This document shows positions 38,550-48,528 of a stretch of DNA of 64,000 bases, piece after piece. The stretch is from positions 62,001 through 126,000 of the forward strand of contig JABDIV010000060.1 in the NCBI GenBank assembly GCA_013003555.1. The letters are read 5' to 3'. A model generated the notes under the pieces. It saw nothing but the letters and a program-made list of their open reading frames with translations, did no database searches and was not told where the DNA came from. This DNA comes from Flavobacteriaceae bacterium (GTDB lineage Bacteria; Bacteroidota; Bacteroidia; Flavobacteriales; Flavobacteriaceae). Both the position numbers and the translations under genes were made by a program. The first letter of the stretch is position 1. The number at the start of each line of letters is the position of its first letter.

Positions 38550-38578
38550 TCAAGGTGTAACGGTTGGTTGCACCTTGA
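38550..38578 (+). other. 12-pair stem-loop between atpE and atpF
   Basis: The arms TCAAGGTGTAAC (38550-38561) and GTTGCACCTTGA (38567-38578) are complementary over 12 pairs with one G-T pair, around a five-base loop. There is no run of T after the stem, so it is not a standard terminator. It sits 11 bases after the atpE stop and 21 bases before atpF. A stabilising element for the atpE message, or a partial terminator, fits the need for more c subunits. Confidence 0.7.
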
Positions 38579-38599
38579 TTGGTATTAAATTTAAAAATT

Positions 38600-39088
38600 A
38601 TGTTAACACCTGAAATAGGATTAATTTTTTGGACCACATTGGCCTTCGGGGTCTTATTCTTTGTGCTTTCAAAATATGCGTGGAAACCGATTTTAAATTC
38701 GGTCAACGAACGGGAGAATTCAATAAAGAATGCCCTTGATGAGGCTGACAAAGCGCGGCAGGAAATGGAAAATCTTCAGGCTGACAATGAGCGCATTTTA
38801 AAGGAGGCAAGAGCCGAGCGCGAATCAATGCTGAAGGAAGCCCGTGAATTGAAAAGCAAAATGATTTCCGATGCCAAGGAAGAAGCCCAGAAAGAAGCAA
38901 GTAAGATGATCAGTCAGGCACAGGCCGCGATTGAAAGTGAAAAGAAAGCCGCAATGGCCGAATTGAAAAGTCATGTAGCCGGACTTGCAGTTGATATCGC
39001 TGAAAAGGTTGTGCGGGACGAATTGACAAATAAAGACAAACAAATGCAGTTAGTTGAGTCCATGTTGGGTGATGCTAAATTAAACTAG
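38600..39088 (+). CDS. atpF: ATP synthase F0 subunit b
   Basis: The stator subunit of 162 residues. ATG 38600 gives the family start LTPEIGLIFWTTLAFGVLFF; the frame is open to a TTG at 38579 that lies inside the hairpin and has no family support. One N-terminal membrane helix is followed by a long charged coiled coil rich in Glu, Lys and Ala from about 30 to 140. Its stop is six bases from atpH. Confidence 0.94.
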   Translation: MLTPEIGLIFWTTLAFGVLFFVLSKYAWKPILNSVNERENSIKNALDEADKARQEMENLQADNERILKEARAERESMLKEARELKSKMISDAKEEAQKEASKMISQAQAAIESEKKAAMAELKSHVAGLAVDIAEKVVRDELTNKDKQMQLVESMLGDAKLN

Positions 39089-39094
39089 TGATCG

Positions 39095-39628
39095 ATGGCA
39101 GGTAGAGCAGCGATACGTTATGCAAAAGCAGTTTTAGGACTGGCCACTGAGAAAAACCTCAGCGAGGTGATAAGTGGTGATATGGTTCATATTGTAAATA
39201 CAATTGCCGAACATGACGAATTGAACGAAATGCTTAAAAGTGCAGTGATCAAATCAGATATCAAGCATAAAGTATTGAGTGAGTTGTTTGGTGATGTAAA
39301 CGGACTGACCAAAGGGTTATTCGATGTTCTGATCACCAACAAGCGCATTGATATCTTGGCTGATGTGGCTTTCAAATATGGTGAGCTTTATGATGCTCAG
39401 ATTGGAAAGGAAAAAGCCACTGTCACAACAGCGGTGCCCATGACCAGCGAAATGGAAATGAAGGTGCTTTCCAAAATAAAAGAATTAACCGATAAAGCCG
39501 TCGAATTAGAAAATGTTGTAGACGAAGGTATTTTAGGTGGATTTATTTTACGAGTTGGTGATAAACAGTATAATGCGAGTATCGCTAATCAATTGAACAG
39601 ATTAAAACGAGAATTTACCCTGAATTAA
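39095..39628 (+). CDS. atpH: ATP synthase F1 subunit delta
   Basis: A 177-residue helix-rich protein that links the alpha subunits to the b stator. The family start GRAAIRYAKAVLGLATEK is clear, and the C-terminal VDEGILGGFILRVGDKQYNASIANQL is the usual end domain. It lies between atpF and atpA in the standard order. Confidence 0.94.
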   Translation: MAGRAAIRYAKAVLGLATEKNLSEVISGDMVHIVNTIAEHDELNEMLKSAVIKSDIKHKVLSELFGDVNGLTKGLFDVLITNKRIDILADVAFKYGELYDAQIGKEKATVTTAVPMTSEMEMKVLSKIKELTDKAVELENVVDEGILGGFILRVGDKQYNASIANQLNRLKREFTLN

Positions 39629-39657
39629 GTTAAGGATAGCTTATAAAAACAAAAACA

Positions 39658-41235
39658 ATGTCAGAAGTAAAACCAGCTGAAGTATCAGCGATTTTAAAAC
39701 AGCAACTTTCAGGATTTGAAGCGAGTGCTTCATTGGATGAAGTAGGAACCGTATTGAACGTGGGAGATGGTATAGCCCGGATTTATGGATTGTCTAATGC
39801 GCAGTATGGCGAATTGGTGGAGTTTGAGAACGGACTTGAAGGAATCGTACTAAACCTGGAAGAAGATAATGTTGGTGTTGTATTATTAGGGCCCTCAAAA
39901 GAAATCAAAGAGGGTGCAACGGTAAAACGAACAGAGCGCATTGCTTCAATCAAGGTTGGAGAAAAAATGCTTGGTCGTGTTGTTGATACCTTAGGAAACC
40001 CTATCGATGGTAAAGGACCCATCGGAGGTGATTTGTATGAAATGCCATTGGAACGTAAAGCTCCAGGAGTAATTTTCCGTCAGCCGGTTAACGAACCGCT
40101 TCAAACGGGTATTAAATCGGTAGATGCGATGATACCGATAGGCCGTGGACAACGGGAGCTCGTTATCGGTGACCGCCAAACGGGAAAAACAACAGTTTGT
40201 ATCGATACCATTATTAACCAAAAGGAATTTTATGATGCAGGCGAACCGGTTTTCTGTATCTATGTTGCTATTGGACAGAAAGCATCGACCGTAGCGGGAA
40301 TTGCTAAGACATTAGAAGAAAAAGGCGCTTTAGATTATACGATCATTGTTGCAGCAAATGCTTCAGACCCAGCGCCAATGCAGGTATATGCACCTTTTGC
40401 AGGAGCTGCAATTGGAGAATACTTCCGCGACACAGGCCGTCCGGCATTGATCATCTATGATGACCTTTCAAAACAAGCGGTTGCCTATCGTGAGGTTTCC
40501 CTTTTGCTTCGACGCCCACCGGGACGTGAGGCTTATCCTGGAGACGTTTTCTACCTTCATTCAAGGTTATTAGAGCGTGCGGCTAAGGTTATCGATGATG
40601 ATAATATCGCCAAAAACATGAACGATTTACCAGAGCCGTTAAAACCTGTCGTTAAAGGTGGTGGGTCCTTAACAGCTTTACCGATTATCGAAACACAAGC
40701 GGGTGACGTTTCGGCCTATATTCCAACAAACGTTATTTCGATTACCGATGGTCAGATCTTCCTCGAAAGTGACCTGTTCAACTCAGGAGTTCGTCCGGCG
40801 ATTAATGTTGGTATCTCGGTTTCTCGTGTTGGTGGATCTGCTCAGATCAAATCGATGAAGAAGGTAGCAGGTACATTAAAATTAGACCAGGCCCAATATA
40901 GAGAACTTGAAGCTTTCGCAAAATTTGGATCTGATCTTGACGCGGCAACGCAGAATGTTATCGAAAAAGGTAAACGAAATGTTGAGATCCTGAAACAAGC
41001 GCAGAACGATCCGTTTAAAGTTGAAGATCAGGTGGCTATCATATTTGCAGGCTCAAGAAATCTTCTTAGAAATGTACCAGTGAATAAGATTAAGGAATTT
41101 GAGCGTGATTTCATCGAATTTCTAAATGCAAAACACCGCGATATACTCGATGTTATCAAGTCCGGTAAGTTGACCGACAAGGTCACAAATACCCTGACGC
41201 AAGTTTGCAAAGAGATGTCTTCTAAATACGTTTAA
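39658..41235 (+). CDS. atpA: ATP synthase F1 subunit alpha
   Basis: The 525-residue non-catalytic nucleotide-binding subunit. The P-loop is GDRQTGKT at 171-178, [35 protein letters not shown] is replaced here by its key blocks YDDLSKQA and [15 protein letters not shown], and the ending is the C-terminal helical domain. It starts 29 bases after atpH. The beta and epsilon genes are not in the window, so they must be elsewhere, as is normal in flavobacteria. Confidence 0.97.
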   Translation: MSEVKPAEVSAILKQQLSGFEASASLDEVGTVLNVGDGIARIYGLSNAQYGELVEFENGLEGIVLNLEEDNVGVVLLGPSKEIKEGATVKRTERIASIKVGEKMLGRVVDTLGNPIDGKGPIGGDLYEMPLERKAPGVIFRQPVNEPLQTGIKSVDAMIPIGRGQRELVIGDRQTGKTTVCIDTIINQKEFYDAGEPVFCIYVAIGQKASTVAGIAKTLEEKGALDYTIIVAANASDPAPMQVYAPFAGAAIGEYFRDTGRPALIIYDDLSKQAVAYREVSLLLRRPPGREAYPGDVFYLHSRLLERAAKVIDDDNIAKNMNDLPEPLKPVVKGGGSLTALPIIETQAGDVSAYIPTNVISITDGQIFLESDLFNSGVRPAINVGISVSRVGGSAQIKSMKKVAGTLKLDQAQYRELEAFAKFGSDLDAATQNVIEKGKRNVEILKQAQNDPFKVEDQVAIIFAGSRNLLRNVPVNKIKEFERDFIEFLNAKHRDILDVIKSGKLTDKVTNTLTQVCKEMSSKYV

Positions 41236-41249
41236 ACCACTAAGGGAGT

Positions 41250-42110
41250 ATGGCAAATCTTAAAGAAATACGAAATAGGATCAGCTCGGTTAAATCAACC
41301 ATGCAGATTACCAGTGCCATGAAAATGGTGTCGGCTGCAAAGTTGAAAAAAGCCCAGGATGCAATTACTGCTATGCGGCCCTATGCCAATAAGCTTACAG
41401 AATTACTCCAAAGTTTAAGCGCCACTCTTGATGGAGACAGTGGCAACAATTTTGCGACTCAGCGTGATGTAAATAAGGTAATGATTGTTGCAATCACCTC
41501 AAATCGCGGACTCTGCGGGGCGTTTAATTCCAATATCGTCAAGGAAAGTATTCGACTGACAAACGAGGATTTCAATGATGCCAATAATGTTCTGGTAACC
41601 ATTGGTAAAAAAGGACATGATATACTAGCAAAATCACAGGAAATTGCACTCAATGACAATAGTGTTTTTGATGAACTCACCTTTGAAAATGTTTCGAAAA
41701 TCGCCGAATATTTGATGGAACGATTTGAAAATGCTGAATGCGACAAGATCATTTTGGTTTATAATAAGTTCAAAAATGCCGGAACACAGCTAGTTCAGAC
41801 AGAACAGTTTTTACCAATTGTTCCGGTTGAGACCGATACAACGGTAAACCTTGATTATATTTTTGAGCCCTCTAAAGCTGAAATCGTTGAGGAGCTAATT
41901 CCGAAGTCATTAAAAACGCAACTATTCAAAGCCGTTAGAGATTCATTTGCCAGCGAACATGGCGCTAGAATGACAGCAATGCACAAGGCAACCGATAATG
42001 CCACCGAATTGCGCGACCAGTTGACCTTATCATACAATAAGGCACGTCAGGCTGCCATTACCGGTGAAATACTGGAAATTGTTGGAGGTGCTGAGGCATT
42101 GAATAATTAA
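41250..42110 (+). CDS. atpG: ATP synthase F1 subunit gamma
   Basis: The 286-residue central rotor. The N-terminal helix reads NLKEIRNRISSVKSTMQITSAMKMVSAAKLKKA in the family, of which the ITSAMKMVSAAKLKK block is clear. The C-terminal helix ends in LTLSYNKARQAAITGEILEIVGGAEAL. SNRGLCGAFN marks the middle domain. It is the last gene of the operon here. A small hairpin with no T run lies at 42127-42144. Confidence 0.96.
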   Translation: MANLKEIRNRISSVKSTMQITSAMKMVSAAKLKKAQDAITAMRPYANKLTELLQSLSATLDGDSGNNFATQRDVNKVMIVAITSNRGLCGAFNSNIVKESIRLTNEDFNDANNVLVTIGKKGHDILAKSQEIALNDNSVFDELTFENVSKIAEYLMERFENAECDKIILVYNKFKNAGTQLVQTEQFLPIVPVETDTTVNLDYIFEPSKAEIVEELIPKSLKTQLFKAVRDSFASEHGARMTAMHKATDNATELRDQLTLSYNKARQAAITGEILEIVGGAEALNN

Positions 42111-42126
42111 TAAGCCAAATTCCAAT

Positions 42127-42144
42127 ACCTTTTTGGTAAAAGGT
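42127..42144 (+). terminator. Weak hairpin after atpG
   Basis: Arms ACCTTTT and AAAAGGT make seven pairs around a four-base loop, 16 bases after the atpG stop. No T run follows, so this is a weak call for the end of the operon. The rest of the 261-base gap to the next gene shows no gene; TATCTTTA at 42344-42351 with TTTA 19 bases before it may be the promoter of the lipoprotein gene at 42372. Confidence 0.25.
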
Positions 42145-42371
42145 CCTTTGCAATACATTTTCGTTAACAGAATATGATTTCTTAACCCTTGTCGGGTATC
42201 GAATATCATCATATCGTATCCTAAGAGGGCCACCTCCATTGCAACCCTTCACAGTTATAGTTCAAATTTTAATAGAACATTGTAGTTGAAGGTGCTACCC
42301 AAACGCCTTTGCTAAAAAATTTTAGGAACGATTATTGATTTTGTATCTTTATTGAATCCAGAAATCAACAT

Positions 42372-42878
42372 ATGATACCATTAAAACAGATCTTAGTATC
42401 CGTATTAACCTTGATTGTTATGAGTAGCTTTTCACAGTGTTCCGACAAAAAGAAACTTGAAAAACAAGCTCCGGTAACTATCGATCAGCCCTATTTCCAA
42501 CGATGGATAGCAGGCGTTGAGGGCGGGGGATCAGGAATGAACATTCATATTCCGGTTTCGGATGTAAATATTGTTTTAGACAGTGTTTACTTCAGGGGTC
42601 GGGTAGCTCCACTGGAATTAAAAAAGGAGGCTGGTCAATATGTAGGACGCTTTTCTTCCGATTTTAACAAGAAGAAAGATATGATAATGAATGAGGACCC
42701 AAAAGAGGAGTACGGAAACACCATGCCCGAAAAACTCAAGCCCATTCCATTTGAACTTAAGGATAACGAATGTGTAATCAGTTACCGCGACGGTAAAACC
42801 GTTAAATATTTCATGCTTTCAAATGTAGTTGAGAAGCCCTTAATAGCGTATCCAAGCGCTCCTCCTATCAAGCAATAA
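42372..42878 (+). CDS. Predicted lipoprotein, conserved in flavobacteria, unknown function
   Basis: A 168-residue protein with a lipoprotein signal (KQILVSVLTLIVMSSFSQC, Cys23 lipidated). The mature part contains YFQRWIAGVEGGGSGMNIHIP and VYFRGRVAPLEL, suggesting a small beta-rich domain, and a Lys/Asp/Glu-rich C-terminal half. I do not know a function. It stands between the ATP synthase genes and a flippase gene, probably with its own promoter (TATCTTTA at 42344). Confidence 0.78.
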   Translation: MIPLKQILVSVLTLIVMSSFSQCSDKKKLEKQAPVTIDQPYFQRWIAGVEGGGSGMNIHIPVSDVNIVLDSVYFRGRVAPLELKKEAGQYVGRFSSDFNKKKDMIMNEDPKEEYGNTMPEKLKPIPFELKDNECVISYRDGKTVKYFMLSNVVEKPLIAYPSAPPIKQ

Positions 42879-42884
42879 CTATAC

Positions 42885-42916
42885 TTTGGTTAACGTTTGC
42901 TAATAACGTATTTTTA
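42885..42916 (+). promoter_or_regulatory. Probable promoter of the flippase gene at 42937
   Basis: TTTG at 42885-42888, 20 bases, then TATTTTTA at 42909-42916. The -7 element has A in place of the final G. The transcription start would be near 42922, giving a short leader before the TTG start codon at 42937. Confidence 0.45.
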
Positions 42917-42936
42917 GCAGCATAAACCACAACACA

Positions 42937-44397
42937 TTGAGCGCATTTAAAACCCTATTCAAACAAACGTTTTTTTATGGACTAGCCACGGTATTACCGA
43001 GAATGTTGAGTTTCTTGCTCGTGCCGCTTTACACCTCTCCTGGAGTTTTACCATCGGTTTCAGAATATGGTAATGTTTCTTTAATTTTTGCCTGGTTTGT
43101 CTTATTTAACGTAGTTCTGGCTTATGGAATGGAGACAGCCTTTTTCAGGTTTTTTAATAAGGAAAACCAAAAGGATGCTGTTGTAGGGACTTCGACATTG
43201 TCACTCATAGGATCTTCCGTCATATTTTTTGGATTAGCTTATTCATTTAGGGATAACCTTGCACATTTTACCAATATCAGGGTAGATTACATCGTTCTGG
43301 TTATTTGGATACTGCTCCTGGATGCCCTGGTCGTAATTCCATTTGCATGGTTGAGGGCTATGGAACGCCCCAAGACCTACACCGTTATAAAATTGGCAAA
43401 TGTATTTGTCAACATACTGTTGAATCTTTTCTTTTTATTGTGGTTAAAGCAGTTATCTGGACAAGCGGATTTGTTTGAATGGATGTGGAAGCCCAATTTT
43501 GAGATCAATTATATTTTTATCGCCAATCTTGTTGCCAGTGCTGCAACACTTATTATAATGATTCCCTACTATACGAAGGTCAGGTATAAGTTTGATGCTG
43601 TTTTATGGAAGAAGATGATGCGTTATGCACTGCCTGTTCTTATCGCCGGGATTGCATTTTCGATCAATGAAACCTTCGATCGTATTTTACTTGATCGCAT
43701 GCTTGATGTTGAGGATCCCAAACATGTGATAGGAATGTATTCGGCTTGTTATAAACTGGCCCTTTTCATGACCCTCTTTGCAGCAGCATACAGGCTTGGG
43801 ATTGAGCCTTATTTCTTCAAACACGCCAACACAAGTAATCCTCAAAAAAACTATGCCAAAATCCTTGAGTTTTTTGTCATTTTTGGCTCGGTAATATTAT
43901 TAATAGTGGTAGTCCTTGCCGATTTGATCAAGCCAATAATCATTCGTGATGAACCTTATTGGGAGGCCATGTGGATTGTGCCGGTTTTATTGATCGCATA
44001 TTTATTTCTGGGTATCTATCACAATTTATCGGTGTGGTATAAAATAACCGATCGCACAAAATTTGGAGCTTATATATCAGTTATCGGGGCATTGATTACC
44101 CTGGTTTTAAACCTTCTTTTAATCCCGATAATCAGCTACAAAGGTTCGGCCTTAGCTACCCTGGCCGCCTATGCTGTGATGGCGTTGCTATCCTTTTATT
44201 TCGGAAGAAAATATTATCCGGTACCGTATAACCTGAAAAAGATCGGTTTATACTTGATGGGTTCAATTCTTTTCTCGCTGATTTATTTTTATATGTTCCG
44301 GGAAAATTACTGGGTCGGAAGCACAATGATCCTTTTATTTTTAGGATTGATCTGGACCCTTGAAAAGAATGAAATCAAACTAATTCTAAAATCTTAA
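42937..44397 (+). CDS. Polysaccharide flippase-like membrane protein (MATE/MurJ type)
   Basis: A 486-residue membrane protein with about 14 hydrophobic helices, of the oligosaccharide flippase family. Start is TTG 42937 ([32 protein letters not shown] is the usual opening). It lies two bases before dut. The protein is separate from the polysaccharide locus and is conserved next to dut in flavobacteria, so it probably moves a core cell-envelope lipid-linked sugar. The exact substrate is unknown. Confidence 0.86.
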   Translation: MSAFKTLFKQTFFYGLATVLPRMLSFLLVPLYTSPGVLPSVSEYGNVSLIFAWFVLFNVVLAYGMETAFFRFFNKENQKDAVVGTSTLSLIGSSVIFFGLAYSFRDNLAHFTNIRVDYIVLVIWILLLDALVVIPFAWLRAMERPKTYTVIKLANVFVNILLNLFFLLWLKQLSGQADLFEWMWKPNFEINYIFIANLVASAATLIIMIPYYTKVRYKFDAVLWKKMMRYALPVLIAGIAFSINETFDRILLDRMLDVEDPKHVIGMYSACYKLALFMTLFAAAYRLGIEPYFFKHANTSNPQKNYAKILEFFVIFGSVILLIVVVLADLIKPIIIRDEPYWEAMWIVPVLLIAYLFLGIYHNLSVWYKITDRTKFGAYISVIGALITLVLNLLLIPIISYKGSALATLAAYAVMALLSFYFGRKYYPVPYNLKKIGLYLMGSILFSLIYFYMFRENYWVGSTMILLFLGLIWTLEKNEIKLILKS

Positions 44398-44398
44398 C

Positions 44399-44833
44399 AT
44401 GACAATTAAAATTAGAAATACATCGAATAATCCAGTCCCGAATTACGAGACCATTCTTTCGGCAGGCATGGATTTAAAATCTGCTTTGGATGAAGATGTT
44501 ATTTTAGAACCACTGGAGCGCACATTGATTAAAACCGGTTTATTTATTGAATTGCCTGCGGGATTTGAAGCCCAGATCAGGCCAAGAAGCGGATTGGCTC
44601 TAAAAAAAGGAATAACTGTACTGAATAGCCCGGGAACCATAGATGCTGATTACAGAGGTGAAATTGGCGTAATTCTTGTAAATCTATCGAATGAACCGGT
44701 CCGCATTAAAGCGGGCGAGCGTGTTGCTCAAATGGTTGTGGCTCGATACGAACAGGCACACTGGAAAGAAGTCGAAGTACTGACTGAAACCTCTAGAGGG
44801 GAAGGCGGATTTGGAAGCACAGGAAATGAATAA
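44399..44833 (+). CDS. dut: dUTP diphosphatase
   Basis: Dut hydrolyses dUTP to dUMP, keeping uracil out of DNA and supplying thymidylate synthesis. The 144-residue protein has all five trimeric dUTPase motifs: [34 protein letters not shown] with the catalytic Asp, GERVAQMVV, and [10 protein letters not shown] at the C-terminus. It starts two bases after the flippase stop. Confidence 0.97.
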   Translation: MTIKIRNTSNNPVPNYETILSAGMDLKSALDEDVILEPLERTLIKTGLFIELPAGFEAQIRPRSGLALKKGITVLNSPGTIDADYRGEIGVILVNLSNEPVRIKAGERVAQMVVARYEQAHWKEVEVLTETSRGEGGFGSTGNE

Positions 44834-44870
44834 CACGTTAAAATTAGATTAATTTGATCAGGAACGTCCC

Positions 44871-44878
44871 TAATTTTG
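44871..44878 (+). promoter_or_regulatory. -7 element (TAATTTTG) for the TPR/DUF4292/EnvC operon
   Basis: An exact TAnnTTTG sits 23 bases before the ATG at 44902. The best -33 is only TTA at 44849-44851, 19 bases upstream. A promoter is expected here because dut ends at 44833 and the next gene starts a new functional group. Confidence 0.45.
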
Positions 44879-44901
44879 CTAATTTAGGCTTGACTTGACT
44901 T

Positions 44902-46266
44902 ATGAAGAAGATGGTTAAAATAGCGATTAATTGTATCGCACTGATTTGGTGTAGTGGATTTCTTTGGGCTCAAATTGATTTCAATCAAACCCCGGAAGAC
45001 GACCTGGGCAATTTCGAGGATAAGTTTCAGGAATTCTTCTTTGAAGCACTTAAACAAAAAGGCATTGAAAATTATAATCGATCGATCATAGCTTTGCAAA
45101 AGTGCCTGAACCTTGACGAATCTCAATCGGTTGTATATTATGAGATCGGGAAAAACTATATCCAGTTAAAAAATTATTCGGCGGCAGAAGATGCCTTAAA
45201 AAAGGCTGTTGCTATGGAGCCTGATAACGAATGGTACCTCGACGAACTTTATGGGGTTTATATTGACACCAATGATTTTGAACGCGCTATAGCTACGGTT
45301 AAACAATTGGTGCGTTTTCATCCTGATTATAAAGAGGATCTGGCCAATCTGTATTTCAGAAATCAAAAGTATAAAGAGGCACTCGAATTATTAGATGAAC
45401 TGGATGACGCGCTCGGAGTTTCTAAATCGCGAGAGCAGCTGCGCAACGAAATATATAGCGCCACCGGGTCAGATCAGGAACGGATTGATTACCTGGAAAA
45501 ACGCCTTGTAAATAATCCGGATAATGAACAACAATACCTGCATCTGATATATCGTTATAGTGAAATCGGGAATAAGGACAAGGCCTTTAAAACGGCTGAG
45601 AAACTACTCACAAGACGACCTGAATCTCAACTGGTTCATCTTGCTCTCTATAAGTTTTATCTTGACGACAATCAGGCTTCAAAGGCAATAGAGTCTATGA
45701 AGATTGTTTTAAAAAGCGGTACAATCAAACCGGATGCCAAGGCCAAAGTGTTGAATGACTTTGTAAAATTCGTTCAATTAAATCCGCAGTACGAAACCGA
45801 GCTGCTTGAAGTTACAACTGAAGTTGTCGATGATGATTCAGGAAAATCAGACGCTGAATTAGCGCACTATTATCTTAATAACAACGATAAGGAGAAAGCC
45901 CTTCAGTATTTTATTAAAGCTCACGATAAGGACCCTTCAAATTTCAATCTTTTGAAAGACACGCTGCTTCTTTATCTTGAGTTGAAGCAATTTGAAAAGG
46001 CTGCCAGCCAGAGTGAAACAGCCCTTGAAAATTACCCGTCTCAACCAATATTATACCTGATAAATGGGGTGGCACTGAACAACTTAGGCCGGCAAAAAGC
46101 TGCAATTTCCATTCTGGAAATCGGCGTTGATTATATTATTGATGATACAACCATGGAAGCTGATTTTTATAAACAGCTGAGTCTGGCATATAAATTGAAC
46201 AATAATATTGAACGCGCTGAAGCGTTTGATAAAAAGGCCAGGGCCTTATTGAACAATAATGATTAG
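44902..46266 (+). CDS. Exported TPR-repeat protein
   Basis: A 454-residue protein with a cleavable signal peptide (KKMVKIAINCIALIWCSGFLWAQ). The whole mature part is made of tetratricopeptide helix pairs; examples are SVVYYEIGKNYIQLKNYSAAEDAL and AELAHYYLNNNDKEKALQYF, here read as blocks at about 75-95 and 320-340. It would act as a scaffold in the periplasm or at the outer membrane. It overlaps the DUF4292 gene by eight bases, which overlaps the EnvC-like gene by four. The set is conserved in flavobacteria. Confidence 0.88.
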   Translation: MKKMVKIAINCIALIWCSGFLWAQIDFNQTPEDDLGNFEDKFQEFFFEALKQKGIENYNRSIIALQKCLNLDESQSVVYYEIGKNYIQLKNYSAAEDALKKAVAMEPDNEWYLDELYGVYIDTNDFERAIATVKQLVRFHPDYKEDLANLYFRNQKYKEALELLDELDDALGVSKSREQLRNEIYSATGSDQERIDYLEKRLVNNPDNEQQYLHLIYRYSEIGNKDKAFKTAEKLLTRRPESQLVHLALYKFYLDDNQASKAIESMKIVLKSGTIKPDAKAKVLNDFVKFVQLNPQYETELLEVTTEVVDDDSGKSDAELAHYYLNNNDKEKALQYFIKAHDKDPSNFNLLKDTLLLYLELKQFEKAASQSETALENYPSQPILYLINGVALNNLGRQKAAISILEIGVDYIIDDTTMEADFYKQLSLAYKLNNNIERAEAFDKKARALLNNND

Positions 46267-47032
46267 GATATTCAAAATACTGATTCTTGCAATCGCGATT
46301 GCGTTTGCTGGATGCAAATCCGGTAAAAGTGTTGCTGGTTCTGGGGAGCTCAATAACCGAATTTCATCAGGGCAACTGATCAATGAACACAAGAAAAAAG
46401 AAGTTAACTTTAAGACACTTCAGTCAAGGTTAAAGGTTGAATATATTCAAGGGGATAAGTCTCAAACCCATTCGATTAATCTGCGAATGCAAAAAGACAG
46501 GGTTATTTGGTTAAGTTCAACTCTGGGCATTGTTCGGGCAAAAATTACACCCGAGAAAGTGAGTTATTATAATAAATTAGATAACACCTATTTCGACGGT
46601 GATTTTAGTTTGATCAGTGATTTTCTGGGAACAGATTTGAATTTTGACAATGTTCAGAATTTGCTGTTAGGGGAGGCGTTATTTAAACTCGATGATGGAC
46701 GATATGATGCTGATATTCACGAATCATCATATGTGCTTTTTCCGAAAGAACAAAACAGCCTGTACGAGATTTTCTTTTTACTGAATCCGTCACATTATAA
46801 AATGGACTCACAGCAATTGTCTCAACCGCTTGAACGGAGAATGCTCCAAATAGATTATACCAACTATCAGAAGGTAAAACGACAAACTCTGCCTGAGATG
46901 ATCAGGGTTATTGCACTTGAAGATGACGAGGAAACCATTTTGAATATGGAATTCAGATCGGTATCACTTAATAATGAATTACGATTTCCATTCCGCATTC
47001 CTTCCGGCTTTGAGGAAATAGAGATAAGATGA
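46259..47032 (+). CDS. DUF4292 lipoprotein
   Basis: A 257-residue lipoprotein with signal IRIFKILILAIAIAFAGC (Cys19). The mature part starts with a Lys-rich stretch and has the beta-rich pattern INLRMQKDRVIWLSSTLGIVRAKI, recognised as DUF4292. The shape is reminiscent of LolA/LolB-type carriers, but that is only an impression. The genes before and after overlap it, so the three proteins probably work together on the envelope. Confidence 0.85.
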   Translation: MIRIFKILILAIAIAFAGCKSGKSVAGSGELNNRISSGQLINEHKKKEVNFKTLQSRLKVEYIQGDKSQTHSINLRMQKDRVIWLSSTLGIVRAKITPEKVSYYNKLDNTYFDGDFSLISDFLGTDLNFDNVQNLLLGEALFKLDDGRYDADIHESSYVLFPKEQNSLYEIFFLLNPSHYKMDSQQLSQPLERRMLQIDYTNYQKVKRQTLPEMIRVIALEDDEETILNMEFRSVSLNNELRFPFRIPSGFEEIEIR

Positions 47033-48258
47033 AAATAACTCGCCGCCAACCATACTACATTCTTATCTGCCTGTTCCTGGGTATGTGCACACTCGTTCAC
47101 GCCCAGAGCAAAAAACAACAAGAACTTGAAGAACGACGACAAGAACTTCGTAAGGAGATCAATCAGATCAATAAACTCATGTTTAAAGATAAAAAGGAAC
47201 AGAAATCTGCTATCACCGTTGTTGAGGACCTGAGTTACAAGATGTCTGTCCGACAAAATCTGATTAATGTTACCAACCAGCAGGCAAACCTGTTAACCAG
47301 GGAGATCAATGAGAATCAGAAAACCATAACACACTATCGCGATCGTTTAAAGTTACTGAAAGATGAATATGCCAAAATGATTCAACGATCGTATAAAAGT
47401 CGATCCGATCAGAGCAAGGTGATGTTTCTGTTGTCATCAACCGATTTTCAACAAGCCTATAAGCGATTGCAATATATACGGCAATATGCCAATTATCAGA
47501 GAAAACAAAGTGAGGAGATAAAACTACAAACCGAAAGACTTCAGGAATTAAATAGATTATTGCTGGTTAAAAAAGACGATAAGGAGAAACTTATTGGAGA
47601 TAATCGTGTTGCTAAAGTTGAATTGGAAAAGGAATTAGACGAACAACGTGATTTGATCGCTTCCATAAAACGAAATTTGAGTAATTATTCCTCACAAATC
47701 AGGAAGAAAGAACGGGAAGCGGCTCAATTGGATAAGGAGATCGAAAAAATCATCAGGGAAGCAATGGCCAGTTCAAATCGCAAAGCTGGAAAATCGACCA
47801 CGTCAAGAACGTTTTCCCTTACCCCTGAAGATAAGGTTCTGGCCGCTAATTTTACATCGAATAAAGGAAAATTGCCCTGGCCTGTGGAAGAGGGCGTGAT
47901 CAAGATGCGTTATGGTAAACACCCGTCACCAATTGACCGTAACATTTCAATAAATAGCAACGGGGTACGTATTGCTACCAACAAAGGAGAAAAAGTTAGA
48001 ACGGTTTATGAAGGTGAGGTTAACTCGGTCATCGTTCCAAAAAATGGCAATATTACCATAATGATAAAGCATGGTAATTATTTTACAGTCTACAAAAACC
48101 TTTCAAAGATATATGTCAAGAAGGGAGATAAAGTTTCAACCAAGCAGGTTATCGGGGAAGTACTTACTAACAAAGCTTCGGGTGAATCTATTTTAAGCTT
48201 CCTGGTATTCAAAGAACTGCAAACCCAGAATCCGGCTCACTGGATTTACAAAATGTAA
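47029..48258 (+). CDS. EnvC-like murein hydrolase activator with degenerate M23 domain
   Basis: A 409-residue periplasmic protein. Signal peptide at 1-25, a long coiled coil rich in Glu, Lys, Arg and Gln from about 28 to 255, and a C-terminal LytM/M23-type domain from about 285. The domain lacks the zinc ligands: the usual GxHxGxD is absent, and where HLHFE is expected the sequence reads ILSFLVFKE. So it should not cut peptidoglycan, and, like EnvC, should activate amidases at the division site. Confidence 0.9.
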   Translation: MKITRRQPYYILICLFLGMCTLVHAQSKKQQELEERRQELRKEINQINKLMFKDKKEQKSAITVVEDLSYKMSVRQNLINVTNQQANLLTREINENQKTITHYRDRLKLLKDEYAKMIQRSYKSRSDQSKVMFLLSSTDFQQAYKRLQYIRQYANYQRKQSEEIKLQTERLQELNRLLLVKKDDKEKLIGDNRVAKVELEKELDEQRDLIASIKRNLSNYSSQIRKKEREAAQLDKEIEKIIREAMASSNRKAGKSTTSRTFSLTPEDKVLAANFTSNKGKLPWPVEEGVIKMRYGKHPSPIDRNISINSNGVRIATNKGEKVRTVYEGEVNSVIVPKNGNITIMIKHGNYFTVYKNLSKIYVKKGDKVSTKQVIGEVLTNKASGESILSFLVFKELQTQNPAHWIYKM

Positions 48259-48261
48259 CAT

Positions 48262-48474
48262 CTAGACTTTAACGATAACAAAGCCCCTGGTCGTTTTCTT
48301 GTAATGTCTTCCGTTCCAAAAGTAGTAGCGTTTCCCTTTCACAATAACAATCTTATGATTTTTGGGTGCTACCTTCACCACTTTTACCTGACCGGGTCGT
48401 ATGGCAACATGTGTTGCGCAGGAGGTTAAACCGAATGTAAATACTAATCCGAAAATTAATAGTCCTGTTCTCAT
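48262..48474 (-). CDS. Small predicted lipoprotein
   Basis: A 70-residue protein with a lipoprotein signal (RTGLLIFGLVFTFGLTSC, Cys19) and a short Lys/Tyr-rich mature part containing KRYYFWNGRHYKKT, a pattern of small flavobacterial envelope proteins. Function unknown. It is convergent with the EnvC-like gene, only three bases apart. Confidence 0.65.
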   Translation of the reverse strand: MRTGLLIFGLVFTFGLTSCATHVAIRPGQVKVVKVAPKNHKIVIVKGKRYYFWNGRHYKKTTRGFVIVKV

Positions 48475-48528
48475 AGTTTTGGAGTTTACTATAAGACTAT
48501 CGGGATAGGAAATGGTTTAACCGGGTAA

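Noticed and set aside
42111-42371. Decayed gene or small protein in the gap after atpG
   Set aside because: Only short frames of 64-69 codons on the - strand, without a start signal or recognisable sequence; I see just a weak hairpin and a possible promoter.
47880-48258. Active M23 peptidase in the EnvC-like protein
   Set aside because: The histidine and aspartate zinc ligands are missing, so an activator role is better supported than enzyme activity.
48262-48474. Toxin or antitoxin as identity of the 70-residue gene
   Set aside because: It has a lipoprotein signal peptide and no partner gene, so a small envelope protein is more likely.
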